NCBI GenBank assembly: GCA_903834835.1
Contig: CAILKO010000008.1
Location: forward strand, 18,684 to 82,683
Origin: an uncultured Pseudomonadota bacterium
GTDB lineage: Bacteria > Pseudomonadota > Gammaproteobacteria > Burkholderiales > SG8-39
Length of the DNA: 64,000 nucleotides
Reading direction: 5' to 3'
Shown here: positions 1 to 8,415 of the stretch, piece by piece
How the letters are laid out: the number at the start of each line of letters is the position of its first letter
Numbering within the stretch: position 1 is the stretch's first letter
Notes under the pieces: model-generated
The model's database searches: none
Told to the model about the DNA's origin: nothing
What the model saw: the letters and a program-made list of their open reading frames with translations, nothing else
Position numbers and translations under genes: made by a program

Positions 1-1
1 C

Positions 2-223
2 GAGGTTGTCGCTTTCATTTTGATCCTCGCCCTGATTCCCCAGTCAATCGCGTGGCAGATCGCTGCATTTTTCGTATTCCGCTTCTTTGACGTAGTCAAA
101 CCGCCGCCGATCCGCCAGATCGAGATTCGGGTGAAGGGCGGTTTCGGCGTAATGATCGACGACATCCTCGCAGCGGGGTACACGCTGCTTTGCCTTGCGC
201 TCGCGCAGCGCTTTTTCGACTGA
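2..223 (+). CDS. pgpA: Phosphatidylglycerophosphatase A, C-terminal part (5' end outside window)
   Basis: The frame is open from the window edge and ends at TGA 221-223, leaving the last 73 residues. PgpA removes the phosphate of phosphatidylglycerophosphate at the inner membrane to give phosphatidylglycerol. The segment FRFFDVVKPPPI and the following GGFGVMIDDILAAGYT match the conserved C-terminal PgpA signature (FRxFDxxKPxPI, GGxGVMxDD). Both flanks of the signature are hydrophobic. The next gene, pncC, starts 7 bases downstream on the same strand, an arrangement common in Proteobacteria. The N-terminus cannot be judged. Confidence 0.9.
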   Translation, partial: EVVAFILILALIPQSIAWQIAAFFVFRFFDVVKPPPIRQIEIRVKGGFGVMIDDILAAGYTLLCLALAQRFFD

Positions 224-230
224 TCGGCGG

Positions 231-734
231 ATGAGCGGCTCCGACCTGAACGAACTTGCTGCGATGGCGGGCGCACAGCTGGTCCGGTGCGGCCTGAGGC
301 TCGCAACCGCGGAATCCTGCACGGGCGGCATGGTCGCGCAGGCAATTACATCAGTAGCAGGGTCATCCGACTGGTTCGACCGTGGTTTCGTCACCTACTC
401 GAATGCCTCGAAGCGCGAGTTGCTCGGCGTAAGTGCCGCGACAATCGAGCAGCGCGGCGCAGTGGACGAGGAAACGGCGCGGGAGATGGCGATGGGCGCG
501 CTCAGGGCAAGCCATGCGGGAATTGCGCTTGCGATCACCGGCGTGGCGGGGCCGGGCGGAGGTACGCCGCAGAAACCGGTCGGGACGGTGTGCATTGCCT
601 GGGCGGACCGGGGAGGGATGGTGCGCAGCGAAATGCGACGCTTCGACGGCGACCGAGAGCAGGTGCGTCTCCAGTCGGCGCATCGCGCGCTGGGCGGCCT
701 TGTCAGCCTGCTTGCGGACAGGCGCGGTGCCTGA
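231..734 (+). CDS. pncC: Nicotinamide-nucleotide amidase (CinA C-terminal family)
   Basis: A 167-residue protein with only the CinA-C domain. This family deamidates nicotinamide mononucleotide to nicotinate mononucleotide in the pyridine-nucleotide salvage cycle. Visible motifs are AESCTGG near residue 26 and AITGVAGPGGGTPQKPVGTV in the second half, both diagnostic. The open frame extends upstream to 195, but the ATG at 231 directly follows the pgpA stop and gives the usual family length, so it is preferred. There is no N-terminal MoaB-like CinA domain, so this is the short PncC form. Probably cotranscribed with pgpA. Confidence 0.93.
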   Translation: MSGSDLNELAAMAGAQLVRCGLRLATAESCTGGMVAQAITSVAGSSDWFDRGFVTYSNASKRELLGVSAATIEQRGAVDEETAREMAMGALRASHAGIALAITGVAGPGGGTPQKPVGTVCIAWADRGGMVRSEMRRFDGDREQVRLQSAHRALGGLVSLLADRRGA

Positions 735-776
735 GGATCATCCTATCGTTTCCCCGGGTGCACGGTTGGAGCTGTC

Positions 777-2159
777 ATGAGCGAGACTAGACCGGCCGCC
801 GTGGCGGGCAGCTTTTATCCTGGAGATGGCGCCACCCTCGCGCGTGATATTCAGGGCTACCTGGGCGAGGTCCAGCGCTTCGATCCGCCGCTGGGATTTC
901 CCAAGGTGTTGATCGTTCCGCATGCCGGTTACGTTTACTCGGGTCCCGTTGCGGCTGTGGCCTACGATGCGATCGCACCAGCCCGAGGGATCGTCCGCAG
1001 GGTGGTGCTGCTCGGACCCGCGCATCGCGTCGCATTCCGTGGCATGGCACTACCCGCGGCGAATGTATTCGCCACGCCGCTGGGCACCGTCCGGGTCGAT
1101 CGGGAGGCGGCCGGCGCGCTGACAGGGCTGCCGCAGGTCGTGCGCGGGGACGCGCCTCATGCCGATGAGCATGCGCTGGAAGTGCAGTTGCCCTTTCTCC
1201 AGTCGGTGCTCGGCGAATTTTCACTGGTTCCGCTCGTCGTCGGGCAAGCGTCGCCCGGGGAAGTTGCGCAGGTTCTGGAAGCGCTGTGGGGCGGTCCGGA
1301 AACGCTGATCGTCATCTCCACGGACCTTTCCCACTTTCACCCGTACGACGAAGCGCGGGGGATCGATCAGGCGACGATCGCGAGGATCGTCGCCCGCAGC
1401 CCGGACATCCGGCACGAGGAAGCCTGCGGCGCAACGCCACTCAACGGACTGCTCGCGCTGCTTCGCGCTCGGGGACTGGCCGTTACTCGCATGGCCGATT
1501 GCAACTCCGGTGACACTGCAGGTGGCCGGGGCAGGGTGGTCGGCTACGCCGCCTTTGCGGTGTACGAGCAAACCGGGACGGGCGTGAGTGCCAGTGAGGA
1601 ACAGGCTGGGCCAGTGTTGCTGTCGATTGCCCGTCACGCGATCGAGTCTCGGCTCGACATGGGTGCGCGCATGCCGCCGGAGCCAGACGCCGCGTGGCTG
1701 AAAGTCTGTGCAGCAAGCTTCATCACGCTTACCCGGGACGGCGCACTGCGCGGCTGTATCGGTTCCCTCGAGCCGCACCGGGCGCTCGGGCGCGACGTGA
1801 CGGAAAACGCGGTTGCCGCCGCGTTCCGTGATCCGCGGTTTGCGCCGGTCACGCCGGCGGACTGGCCGGGGATCCGTGTGGAGGTGTCGCTCCTGTCACG
1901 CCCGAAGCCCGTCCAATTCGCGGACGAGGCCGAGTTGCTCGCCGTAATCACGCCGGACATAGACGGCTTGATCATCGCCCACGAGGGCCGACGCGCGACA
2001 TTTCTTCTCCAGGTGTGGGAGAGCATTCCAGATCCCCGACAGTTTCTGAGGGAGCTCAGGCGCAAGGCGGGCATCGCGGCGGACACGCCGGTCGTGCGCT
2101 GCACGCTCAGCCGCTACCGCGTAACGAAATGGAAGGAACCGCAGGAGCGCGTCGCTTGA
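777..2159 (+). CDS. AmmeMemoRadiSam system proteins B and A fused (Memo-like + AMMECR1)
   Basis: A 460-residue two-domain protein. Residues about 1-270 are a Memo/LigB-like fold, with VIVPHAGYVYSGP and ISTDLSHFHPYDEA as conserved metal-site-like stretches. Residues about 280-460 are an AMMECR1 domain with LRGCIGSLEP. In many bacteria these are separate genes next to the radical SAM enzyme that follows here; the three together define the AmmeMemoRadiSam system, whose reaction is unknown. ATG 777 is preceded by GGAG at 768-771. The stop TGA 2157-2159 overlaps the likely TTG start of the next gene, implying translational coupling. Confidence 0.93.
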   Translation: MSETRPAAVAGSFYPGDGATLARDIQGYLGEVQRFDPPLGFPKVLIVPHAGYVYSGPVAAVAYDAIAPARGIVRRVVLLGPAHRVAFRGMALPAANVFATPLGTVRVDREAAGALTGLPQVVRGDAPHADEHALEVQLPFLQSVLGEFSLVPLVVGQASPGEVAQVLEALWGGPETLIVISTDLSHFHPYDEARGIDQATIARIVARSPDIRHEEACGATPLNGLLALLRARGLAVTRMADCNSGDTAGGRGRVVGYAAFAVYEQTGTGVSASEEQAGPVLLSIARHAIESRLDMGARMPPEPDAAWLKVCAASFITLTRDGALRGCIGSLEPHRALGRDVTENAVAAAFRDPRFAPVTPADWPGIRVEVSLLSRPKPVQFADEAELLAVITPDIDGLIIAHEGRRATFLLQVWESIPDPRQFLRELRRKAGIAADTPVVRCTLSRYRVTKWKEPQERVA

Positions 2160-3244
2160 CACCGGAATCAACCTATCCGGGACGCTGGTGGCATGCGTTG
2201 CCGGACGGCCGACTCCAGTGCGATCTTTGTCCGCGCGATTGCCGGTTGCATGATGGACAGCGCGGGCTTTGCTTCGTGCGCCGGCGGGAGGGCGAAGCAA
2301 TGCTTCTCACGACCTACGGACGCTCCTCCGGCTTCTGTGTCGATCCGATCGAGAAGAAGCCGCTAAATCAGTTCTATCCGGGAAGCAGCGTGCTCTCGTT
2401 TGGCACAGCAGGCTGCAATCTGTCCTGCAAGTTCTGCCAGAACTGGGATATTTCCAGATCGCGCGACATGGACCGCCTCATGGACGAAGCCTCGCCTGCA
2501 AAAGTTGCAGATGCGGCCGTGACACTGGGCTGCAAGTCTGTTGCCTTTACCTACAACGATCCTGTGATCTTCGCCGAATACGCAATGGACATCGCGGACG
2601 CGTGCCGGGCGCGCGGCGTGCAGTCGGTCGCGGTGACGGCTGGTTACATGCACGCGGAGCCGAGGCGCGAATTCTTCGCCAAAATGGATGCGGCGAACGT
2701 CGATCTGAAGGCCTTTACCGAGGAGTTCTACTACAAGGAGTGCGGCGGCCGGCTTTCGTCGGTGCTGGAGACCCTGGAATATCTCGTGAAGGAAACAGGG
2801 GTCTGGATCGAGGTCACGACGCTGCTGATTCCGGGCAAGAACGATTCGATCGAGGAGATCGATGCCGAATGCGCCTGGATCGCGCGGCATCTCGGGCGCA
2901 ACGTGCCGCTGCACTTTACGGCGTTTCATCCCGACTGGAAGATGGCGGATATTGAGGCCACGCCGCCGGCGACGCTGGCGCGCGCGCGGCGCATCGCCCA
3001 GAAGCACGGCCTCAACTATGTGTATACGGGCAACGTGCACGACGCGGAGGGCGGCACGACTTACTGTCCGCACTGCGGAAAGGAAGTGATTGTGCGCGAC
3101 TGGTATCAGATACGAACCTACAGTCTCGACGATGGGGGAGCCTGTTCATTCTGCCGGCATCCGCTGGACGGGCGCTATCAGAAGTTCGAAAAACCCTTCG
3201 GCCCGCGCAGAATTCCGGTCCGCCTCGCGCAGGTGTCGCGCTAG
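2156..3244 (+). CDS. amrS: AmmeMemoRadiSam system radical SAM enzyme
   Basis: About 362 residues. The radical SAM cluster motif is CNLSCKFC (CxxxCxxC) in the first third, in the context FGTAGCNLSCKFCQNWDIS. N-terminal Cys pairs (CDLCPRDC, GLCFVR) and C-terminal Cys pairs (YCPHCGK, CSFC) suggest extra metal or Fe-S sites. Start choice: TTG 2156 overlaps the upstream stop (TTGA) and has AGGAG at 2143-2147 eight bases before it. It gives an N-terminus leading straight into RWWH and CDLCPR as in relatives. An ATG at 2129 is the alternative but lacks a good ribosome site. The substrate of this family is not known. Confidence 0.92.
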   Translation: MTPESTYPGRWWHALPDGRLQCDLCPRDCRLHDGQRGLCFVRRREGEAMLLTTYGRSSGFCVDPIEKKPLNQFYPGSSVLSFGTAGCNLSCKFCQNWDISRSRDMDRLMDEASPAKVADAAVTLGCKSVAFTYNDPVIFAEYAMDIADACRARGVQSVAVTAGYMHAEPRREFFAKMDAANVDLKAFTEEFYYKECGGRLSSVLETLEYLVKETGVWIEVTTLLIPGKNDSIEEIDAECAWIARHLGRNVPLHFTAFHPDWKMADIEATPPATLARARRIAQKHGLNYVYTGNVHDAEGGTTYCPHCGKEVIVRDWYQIRTYSLDDGGACSFCRHPLDGRYQKFEKPFGPRRIPVRLAQVSR

Positions 3245-3271
3245 GCAGTCCGAGGGCGAATGCTGCTCATG

Positions 3272-3293
3272 ATAGTAACATTTATGTTACTAT
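3272..3293. repeat. Palindrome copy 1 (GTAAC-N6-GTTAC family)
   Basis: Perfect inverted repeat with arms ATAGTAACA and TGTTACTAT around TTTA. It lies in the gap between the radical SAM gene and the DNA glycosylase gene, 13 bases before the latter's first ATG. It is strikingly A+T-rich in this G+C-rich sequence. Copies 2 (36913-36938) and 3 (56747-56780) share the arm ATAGTAAC, and a weaker relative sits at 31789-31804. Here the position would suit an operator over the promoter of the downstream gene. Confidence 0.85.
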
Positions 3294-3306
3294 ATCAATA
3301 CGAAAC

Positions 3307-3834
3307 ATGCCCGGAGGTCGCTTGAGCGCGCTAGTAGTGCGGAGCTTTGTGCCAGTCTCGGACGCGCGGGCAGAAGTACTGATTCTCGGGAGCATGCCGG
3401 GGCGCGCATCGCTTGATGCCGGAAGGTATTACGCGCATCCGCGGAATGTTTTCTGGCGCATCCTGGCCGAACTGCTCGGGTTCGACGCGGATGATGCGTA
3501 CGAGGAGCGAATCCGGGCGCTTATGTCTGCTCGAATCGCGCTCTGGGATGTGTTGCAGTCCTGCGTCAGAAAAGGAAGCCTGGACACGCGCATCGAGCCC
3601 GATACCGAGATCGCGAACGACTTCGGGACGTTCTTTCGCGAGCATCGCAGGATCAGACGCGTGTACTTCAACGGCGCGAAGGCTGAATCCTCGTTCGTGC
3701 GCCACGTGCGGGACGACCGGTATTTCGCATCGGTCAGCTTCGCGCGCCTGCCGTCGACCAGCCCGGCACACGCGGCGATGTCCTTCGAAAGCAAGCTTCG
3801 GGCATGGCGTGAGCTGCTGTCGCAAAACAGCTGA
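3307..3834 (+). CDS. DNA-deoxyinosine / mismatch glycosylase, uracil-DNA glycosylase superfamily
   Basis: A 175-residue protein of the UDG fold. ILGSMPGRASL near residue 27 and YYAHPRNVFWRIL near residue 46 match the family 6 (hypoxanthine-DNA glycosylase) and MUG-like members. The C-terminal LPSTSPAHA fits the second catalytic loop. The expected role is removal of deaminated bases in base-excision repair. ATG 3307 is the longest start; TTG 3322 is better placed behind GGAGG (3313-3317) and may be the real one, removing five residues. The palindrome at 3272-3293 lies just upstream, so regulation there is possible. The next gene is convergent. Confidence 0.85.
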   Translation: MPGGRLSALVVRSFVPVSDARAEVLILGSMPGRASLDAGRYYAHPRNVFWRILAELLGFDADDAYEERIRALMSARIALWDVLQSCVRKGSLDTRIEPDTEIANDFGTFFREHRRIRRVYFNGAKAESSFVRHVRDDRYFASVSFARLPSTSPAHAAMSFESKLRAWRELLSQNS

Positions 3835-3888
3835 AGCCCCACGCTGGCGCCGTCAAAGCGCTGATCGCACGCGTGAATGCAAGCGATG

Positions 3889-3919
3889 CCGGCGCAGGAT
3901 GTTGCCATGCCTGCGCCGG
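3889..3919. terminator. Intergenic hairpin between convergent genes
   Basis: Perfect 10-base-pair stem, CCGGCGCAGG with CCTGCGCCGG, around an 11-base loop. It lies between the stops of the glycosylase (3834, plus strand) and a Bug receptor (3939, minus strand). No T-run follows on either strand, so it may protect RNA 3' ends rather than act as a classical intrinsic terminator. Confidence 0.4.
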
Positions 3920-3938
3920 TCGACAGGATGTTGAGCGT

Positions 3939-4895
3939 CTATTGCGGAGCGTAGTTCGCGATGCGGGCAGCCTCGGTATAGAACTTGACTTCCGCTTCGT
4001 GCGCGCGCAGCTGCTCTTCCGGAGTGGAGGCAATAACTGCGTAGCCGGCCTTGCGCAGCTGCTCGACGATCTCGGGCAGTTGTGCACTTGCCACCACAGC
4101 GCGGCTCACGCGCTGGATCTGATCCTGCGGCGTGCCCCGCGGTGCCCAGTAGCCCATGTTTGCTGCCGCACTCTCCATGCTCTGCAAGCCCACTTCCCGG
4201 GCCAGCGGGACATCCGGGAACAGATCGCTGCGTTTCGGCGCTCCGTACAACAAGGCGCGTGCGCGGCCCGTCTGCACATACTCGCCCAGCCCCACCCAAA
4301 CGTTGATGAGCAGGTCAGCCTGTCCCGAGAGTACGTCTGTGACGGCCGGCGCCGCGCCCTTGTACTGAATCGGCGTGAAGGTGATTCCGGTCGCATTCTT
4401 GATCATGTGCATGATGAGTTCAGTGTTGGGCGCCTGCACCGCGAGATTCAGTTTTCCCGGCGGATTCGCTTTCGCGTGGGCGATCAGGTCCTGAAACGTG
4501 CGTACGGGAAGCTTGCTGCTGGAGAAGAGCAGGAGCGGTGAATTGGCAAGATTGGAAACCGGTAACAGTTCCTTGGCCGCGTCGACGAACGTCGTCTTGT
4601 TGAACACGCTGGAAATGTTGGCTCCATATCCGAAGAGAAAGTTCGTGCCGTCTGGATCCGCAGCAACCACCGCTTTCGCCCCCACCACGCCGCCCGCGCC
4701 GGTACGATTCTCGATGATGATCTGCTGGCCCAGGCGCTTCGTCATTTCCGCCTGCAGCACCCGCGCCGCAACGTCAGTACCGCCACCGGCCGCGTAGGGC
4801 ACGACGATGCGGATCGGTTTACCCGAGGACTGCGCCCAGATATGGCCTGCGGCAATGAGCAGCGCACTGCCGATGAGCAATTTTCGAAGAATCAT
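3939..4895 (-). CDS. Bug-family tripartite tricarboxylate transporter substrate-binding protein
   Basis: About 318 residues, secreted. The N-terminus MILRKLLIGSALLIAAG ending near HIWAQS is a signal peptide. IRIVVPYAAGGGTDVAARVL and the later PIQYKGAAPAVTDVLSGQ are standard Bug/TctC motifs. ATG 4895 is preceded on its strand by GGAGGAGGGG; the longer reading starts at a TTG inside that ribosome site and is rejected. Such receptors bind carboxylates or similar small acids in the periplasm and deliver them to TctAB membrane proteins. No tctAB lies next to it, so the partner and ligand are unknown. It is divergent from a second Bug gene. Confidence 0.92.
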   Translation of the reverse strand: MILRKLLIGSALLIAAGHIWAQSSGKPIRIVVPYAAGGGTDVAARVLQAEMTKRLGQQIIIENRTGAGGVVGAKAVVAADPDGTNFLFGYGANISSVFNKTTFVDAAKELLPVSNLANSPLLLFSSSKLPVRTFQDLIAHAKANPPGKLNLAVQAPNTELIMHMIKNATGITFTPIQYKGAAPAVTDVLSGQADLLINVWVGLGEYVQTGRARALLYGAPKRSDLFPDVPLAREVGLQSMESAAANMGYWAPRGTPQDQIQRVSRAVVASAQLPEIVEQLRKAGYAVIASTPEEQLRAHEAEVKFYTEAARIANYAPQ

Positions 4896-5042
4896 TTTCC
4901 CCTCCTCCAATGGTTGTTGAACCCTTAAGCTCGCCAGGCAACAGGGACACCCTGCCCCCCTTTGCGCAGGATATCAGGATGGTCGACGCTCCGAAACGGG
5001 ATGCGGCGGCCGTGGCTGGCCTGGATCGCAAGGCAGGGCGCG

Positions 5043-5061
5043 TTTCTCCGGTGCGGAGAAA
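5043..5061. repeat. Inverted repeat in the gap between divergent Bug genes
   Basis: TTTCTCCG and CGGAGAAA form a perfect 8-base palindrome with spacer GTG in the 254-base space between two divergent receptor genes (starts at 4895 and 5150). It could be a regulator site or a hairpin in the leader of the plus-strand gene. I see no clear promoter hexamers in this gap. Confidence 0.4.
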
Positions 5062-5149
5062 TGCAGGGCGAGGGGAGCTCACCGAGGTAGCCCATCCCGT
5101 ACGGCAGCGCGCAATGGACAACATGTCGTTTATGGCGGAGGAGATGACG

Positions 5150-6154
5150 ATGAAGGTTCTGAACCGAACTGCTCGCCTGGTCCGCACTGCGGCCGTCGTA
5201 GTGCTGGGCGCGGGCGCCTGGCTGATCGCACCGGGCGCCGGGGCGCAGTCCTATCCGAACAAGCCGATCCGCGTCATCGTGCCGTTCCCGGCGGGTGGTA
5301 ACGCCGATGTGGTGGTGCGGCTGGTGACGACGCAGATGAGCCAGAAGCTCGGCCAGACGATGGTGGTGGACAACAAGCCCGGCGCAAGCACGATCATCGG
5401 CACAGAGATGCTGGCCAAGGCTGCGGCGGACGGCTATACGCTCGGCATGATCACGGATTCGCTGGCGATCAACCCGATGCTCTTTTCCAAGCTGCCCTAT
5501 GACTCGGAGAAGGACTTTGAAATGATCTCGCAGCTTGTGGCTGTGCCGCTCGTGTTGCTCGCGCATCCCTCATTGAACGTGAAAACGGTGCCGGAGCTGG
5601 TGGCGTTGGCCAAGGCCAGACAGGGCGGGCTCAACTACGCATCGATCGGCGACGGTTCGGCGCACCACATTCTGATGGAGTGGTTCAACGCGCTGGCAGG
5701 CATACGCATGTCCCACATCCCTTACAAGGGTGTGGCGCCGGCGCTGAACGACCTCGTCGGCGGGCAAGTGGACCTGATGTTCTCGGGCACCGCGACGCTG
5801 GAGCAGTACACCAGGACCGGCAAGCTGGTCGCACTCGGCGTGACCAGTTCCAGGCGCGAGGCATCCTTTCCCGACATGCCGACCATCGCTGAACAGAACC
5901 TGCCGCGCTTTGAAGTTACCAACCTGGGGTTCGCGCTCGGGGCGCCTGCCACAACGCCGCGCGAAATCATCGTTCGGTTGAATCAGGAGATAGCTGCTGC
6001 GCTTGCTGTCCCCGCGCTGCGCGGCCGGCTGGAGAGCCTCGGCACGGTGGCTACGCCTTCGTCGCTCGCCGACGCGCGTACCATCATCGCTCGGGCGATC
6101 AGCCAGTGGGCGCGCATCATCAAGGAGTCGGGTGTCAAGCTGAATCCGGCTTGA
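5150..6154 (+). CDS. Bug-family tripartite tricarboxylate transporter substrate-binding protein
   Basis: A 334-residue secreted receptor. The long hydrophobic N-terminus (VVVLGAGAWLIAPGAGAQS) is a signal peptide. IRVIVPFPAGGNADVVVRLV, DNKPGASTIIGTEMLAKA and SHIPYKGVAPALNDLVGGQ are typical Bug motifs. ATG 5150 has GGAGGAG at 5137-5143, six bases upstream. ATG codons at 5132 and 5144 and the much longer open frame from 4910 are less likely. The gene is divergent from another Bug gene and has no adjacent membrane components. Ligand unknown, probably a small organic acid. Confidence 0.92.
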   Translation: MKVLNRTARLVRTAAVVVLGAGAWLIAPGAGAQSYPNKPIRVIVPFPAGGNADVVVRLVTTQMSQKLGQTMVVDNKPGASTIIGTEMLAKAAADGYTLGMITDSLAINPMLFSKLPYDSEKDFEMISQLVAVPLVLLAHPSLNVKTVPELVALAKARQGGLNYASIGDGSAHHILMEWFNALAGIRMSHIPYKGVAPALNDLVGGQVDLMFSGTATLEQYTRTGKLVALGVTSSRREASFPDMPTIAEQNLPRFEVTNLGFALGAPATTPREIIVRLNQEIAAALAVPALRGRLESLGTVATPSSLADARTIIARAISQWARIIKESGVKLNPA

Positions 6155-6214
6155 GCCTATGCAGAGGCCAGTACAGCGGACGCCTGCTGAGCTGTCCGGC
6201 ATTTGACCGAACCT

Positions 6215-7090
6215 TCAGTCTCGCGCGACCAGGTCCATCAGGCTGCTCGTGTCCCAGCGCTTGCCGCCGCGCGCCTGTACCTGAGCGTAGAACTGGTCGA
6301 TCAAGGCGGTGAGCGGCAATCGGGCGCCGTTCCGGTTCGCTTCACCAAGGCAGATGGCAAGGTCCTTCCTCATCCAGTCCACGGCAAAGCCGAAGCCATC
6401 GAATTTCACCTGATCCATCGCCTGCCAGCGGTTTTCCATCTGCCAGGACTGCGCGGCACCTTTGGAGATCACGGAAACGACCTTCTCGAGATCCAGTCCC
6501 GCCCGCTTGCCGAAGTTGAGTCCTTCGGCGAGACCCTGGACCACGCCAGCGATGACGATCTGATTCACCATCTTGGTGAGCTGCCCCGCGCCCGGTCCGC
6601 CGATGAGCGCGCACATCTTGGCGTAGACATCAAGCACAGCCTTCGACCTGTCGAAATCCGCCTGCTCGCCACCACACATGATGCCGAGCTGGGCGTTTTG
6701 CGCGCCTGCCTGCCCACCCGAGACCGGCGCATCGACAAACCCGATTTCCCGCTCGAGGCAGAGCATGTGCAGCTCCCGTGCCAGGTCCGCAGAGGCGGTT
6801 GTATGGTCGATCAGGACGGATCCCGGCGACATGCCTGTCAGGGCTCCTTCGGCACCGAGGACGACCGCCCTGACGTCGTCATCGTTGCCGACGCAGGTCA
6901 TGACGAAGTCCGCGCCCTCGGCCGCAGCGCGAGGGGTCTGGGCGCTACGCCCGCCATACTCGGCAAGCCAGCTGGCAGCCCTGGCCGAACTGCGGTTATA
7001 GACAGTGACCTGGTGGCCCCCTTTTCTAAGCAGGTGGCCGGCCATCGGATAGCCCATCACGCCCAGGCCGATGAAGGCGCATTTCGCCAT
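6215..7090 (-). CDS. NAD(P)-dependent 3-hydroxyisobutyrate dehydrogenase-family oxidoreductase
   Basis: A 291-residue beta-hydroxyacid dehydrogenase. The N-terminal Rossmann motif GLGVMGYPMAGHLL, the substrate loop DAPVSGGQAGA and the catalytic-lysine segment GQLTKMVNQIVIAG are all present. Members oxidise 3-hydroxyisobutyrate or reduce tartronate semialdehyde or succinic semialdehyde; the sequence does not decide which. The start at 7090 is preceded by GGGAGA. An upstream in-frame ATG at 7117 and the open frame to 7198 are less likely. It is divergent from recA, and the recA LexA site lies in the shared upstream region. Confidence 0.9.
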   Translation of the reverse strand: MAKCAFIGLGVMGYPMAGHLLRKGGHQVTVYNRSSARAASWLAEYGGRSAQTPRAAAEGADFVMTCVGNDDDVRAVVLGAEGALTGMSPGSVLIDHTTASADLARELHMLCLEREIGFVDAPVSGGQAGAQNAQLGIMCGGEQADFDRSKAVLDVYAKMCALIGGPGAGQLTKMVNQIVIAGVVQGLAEGLNFGKRAGLDLEKVVSVISKGAAQSWQMENRWQAMDQVKFDGFGFAVDWMRKDLAICLGEANRNGARLPLTALIDQFYAQVQARGGKRWDTSSLMDLVARD

Positions 7091-7165
7091 TTCATTGTCT
7101 CCCAAGGGTTTTTTCATTGGTTCCTGCTGATGGTACACCGTGGCATCCGTGCCTCGTGCCGGGGC

Positions 7166-7195
7166 TTGCGAGCCGCCGGAGTCAACCGGTACAAT
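7166..7195 (+). promoter_or_regulatory. Candidate sigma-70 promoter of recA
   Basis: TTGCGA at 7166-7171 and TACAAT at 7190-7195, separated by 18 bases. The predicted transcription start falls inside the LexA box that follows, the usual arrangement for an SOS promoter. Assigned by eye. Confidence 0.55.
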
Positions 7196-7197
7196 CA

Positions 7198-7213
7198 CTG
7201 AACGTTTATACAG
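7198..7213. promoter_or_regulatory. LexA (SOS) box upstream of recA
   Basis: CTGAACGTTTATACAG fits the proteobacterial LexA consensus CTGT-N8-ACAG with one mismatch in the first half. It lies about 85 bases before the recA ATG and just after the candidate -10 hexamer, where bound LexA would block transcription until DNA damage. Confidence 0.75.
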
Positions 7214-7297
7214 TATCCGGTGTCGGCCCGGGCCTGTGCAACCAAGCGCGCCTGCCGTAGATGTCGACCGCCAATAAGAAAGTAAAGGAAGAACACC

Positions 7298-8377
7298 ATG
7301 GACGAGAACAAGAGCAAGGCGTTGGCTGCGGCACTCGCACAGATCGAAAAACAGTACGGCAAGGGCTCCATCATGCGGATGGATTCCGAAGCCGCCAAGG
7401 ACGTGCAGGTGGTGTCGACGGGGTCGCTGGGTCTGGATCTGGCGCTCGGGGTCGGCGGTCTGCCGCGTGGTCGCGTAGTCGAAATATACGGTCCGGAATC
7501 CTCGGGCAAAACCACGCTGACCCTGCAGGTGATCGCCGAAATGCAGAAGATGGGTGGTACGGCAGCATTCATCGACGCGGAAAACGCGCTTGACGTCGGT
7601 TACGCGGGGAAACTCGGCGTCAAGACGGACGATCTACTGATTTCCCAGCCCGACACCGGCGAACAGGCACTCGAGATTGCCGACATGCTGGTCCGTTCCG
7701 GAGCAGTCGATGTGATCGTCATCGATTCCGTCGCTGCGCTTACGCCAAAGGCGGAAATAGAGGGTGAAATGGGCGAGCCCCAGATGGGCCTGCAAGCACG
7801 CCTGATGAGTCAGGCATTGCGCAAGCTCACCGGCAACATCAAGCGCACCAATACGCTCGTCATCTTCATCAATCAGATCCGGATGAAGATCGGCGTCATG
7901 TTCGGCAATCCGGAGACTACGACGGGCGGCAACGCGCTGAAGTTCTACGCTTCGGTCCGGATGGATATCCGTCGCATCGGTTCGATCAAAAAGGGCGACG
8001 AAGTGATCGGGTCCGAGACGCGCGTTAAGGTGGTGAAGAACAAGGTGGCACCGCCGTTCCGGCAGGCCGAGTTCGACATTCTCTACGGAGACGGCATCTC
8101 GCTCGAGGGCGAACTGCTTGAACTGGGTGCGATTCATGGCGTACTCGAGAAGTCTGGCGCCTGGTACACCTACAAGGGCGACAGGCTGGGGCAGGGCAAG
8201 GACAACGCGCGCGAGTATCTGAAGGAGAACGTGGAGATCGCACGCGAGATCGAGATGAAGATCCGGGAGAAGGCGGGCGTTGCCATGCCCTTGCCTGTCT
8301 CGCATGCGGCGAACGAGGAAGTGGCGGCGGCAGAAGGTCCCGAAGAGCCGGTGCGCGCAACCCGCAAGCGTGGATGA
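7298..8377 (+). CDS. recA: Recombinase RecA
   Basis: A 359-residue protein, normal length. The Walker A motif GPESSGKTT is near residue 66 and [20 protein letters not shown] covers the Walker B and L1 region. [16 protein letters not shown] marks loop L2. RecA forms filaments on single-stranded DNA, drives strand exchange and triggers LexA self-cleavage. AAGGAAG lies about eight bases before ATG 7298. A LexA box and promoter lie upstream, and recX follows after a hairpin, as in other Proteobacteria. Confidence 0.99.
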   Translation: MDENKSKALAAALAQIEKQYGKGSIMRMDSEAAKDVQVVSTGSLGLDLALGVGGLPRGRVVEIYGPESSGKTTLTLQVIAEMQKMGGTAAFIDAENALDVGYAGKLGVKTDDLLISQPDTGEQALEIADMLVRSGAVDVIVIDSVAALTPKAEIEGEMGEPQMGLQARLMSQALRKLTGNIKRTNTLVIFINQIRMKIGVMFGNPETTTGGNALKFYASVRMDIRRIGSIKKGDEVIGSETRVKVVKNKVAPPFRQAEFDILYGDGISLEGELLELGAIHGVLEKSGAWYTYKGDRLGQGKDNAREYLKENVEIAREIEMKIREKAGVAMPLPVSHAANEEVAAAEGPEEPVRATRKRG

Positions 8378-8384
8378 TGTTCTG

Positions 8385-8408
8385 ACGGGGCTCCGTGCGG
8401 GAGCCCCG
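8385..8408 (+). terminator. recA-recX intercistronic hairpin (attenuating terminator candidate)
   Basis: Perfect 10-base-pair stem, ACGGGGCTCC with GGAGCCCCGT, closing on the tetraloop GTGC, between the recA stop (8377) and the recX ATG (8416). There is no T-run. In Escherichia coli a hairpin at the same place lets only a small share of recA transcripts reach recX. The same logic is inferred here. The stem ends eight bases before the recX ATG, so it may also reduce recX translation. Confidence 0.6.
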
Positions 8409-8415
8409 TAGCCCT

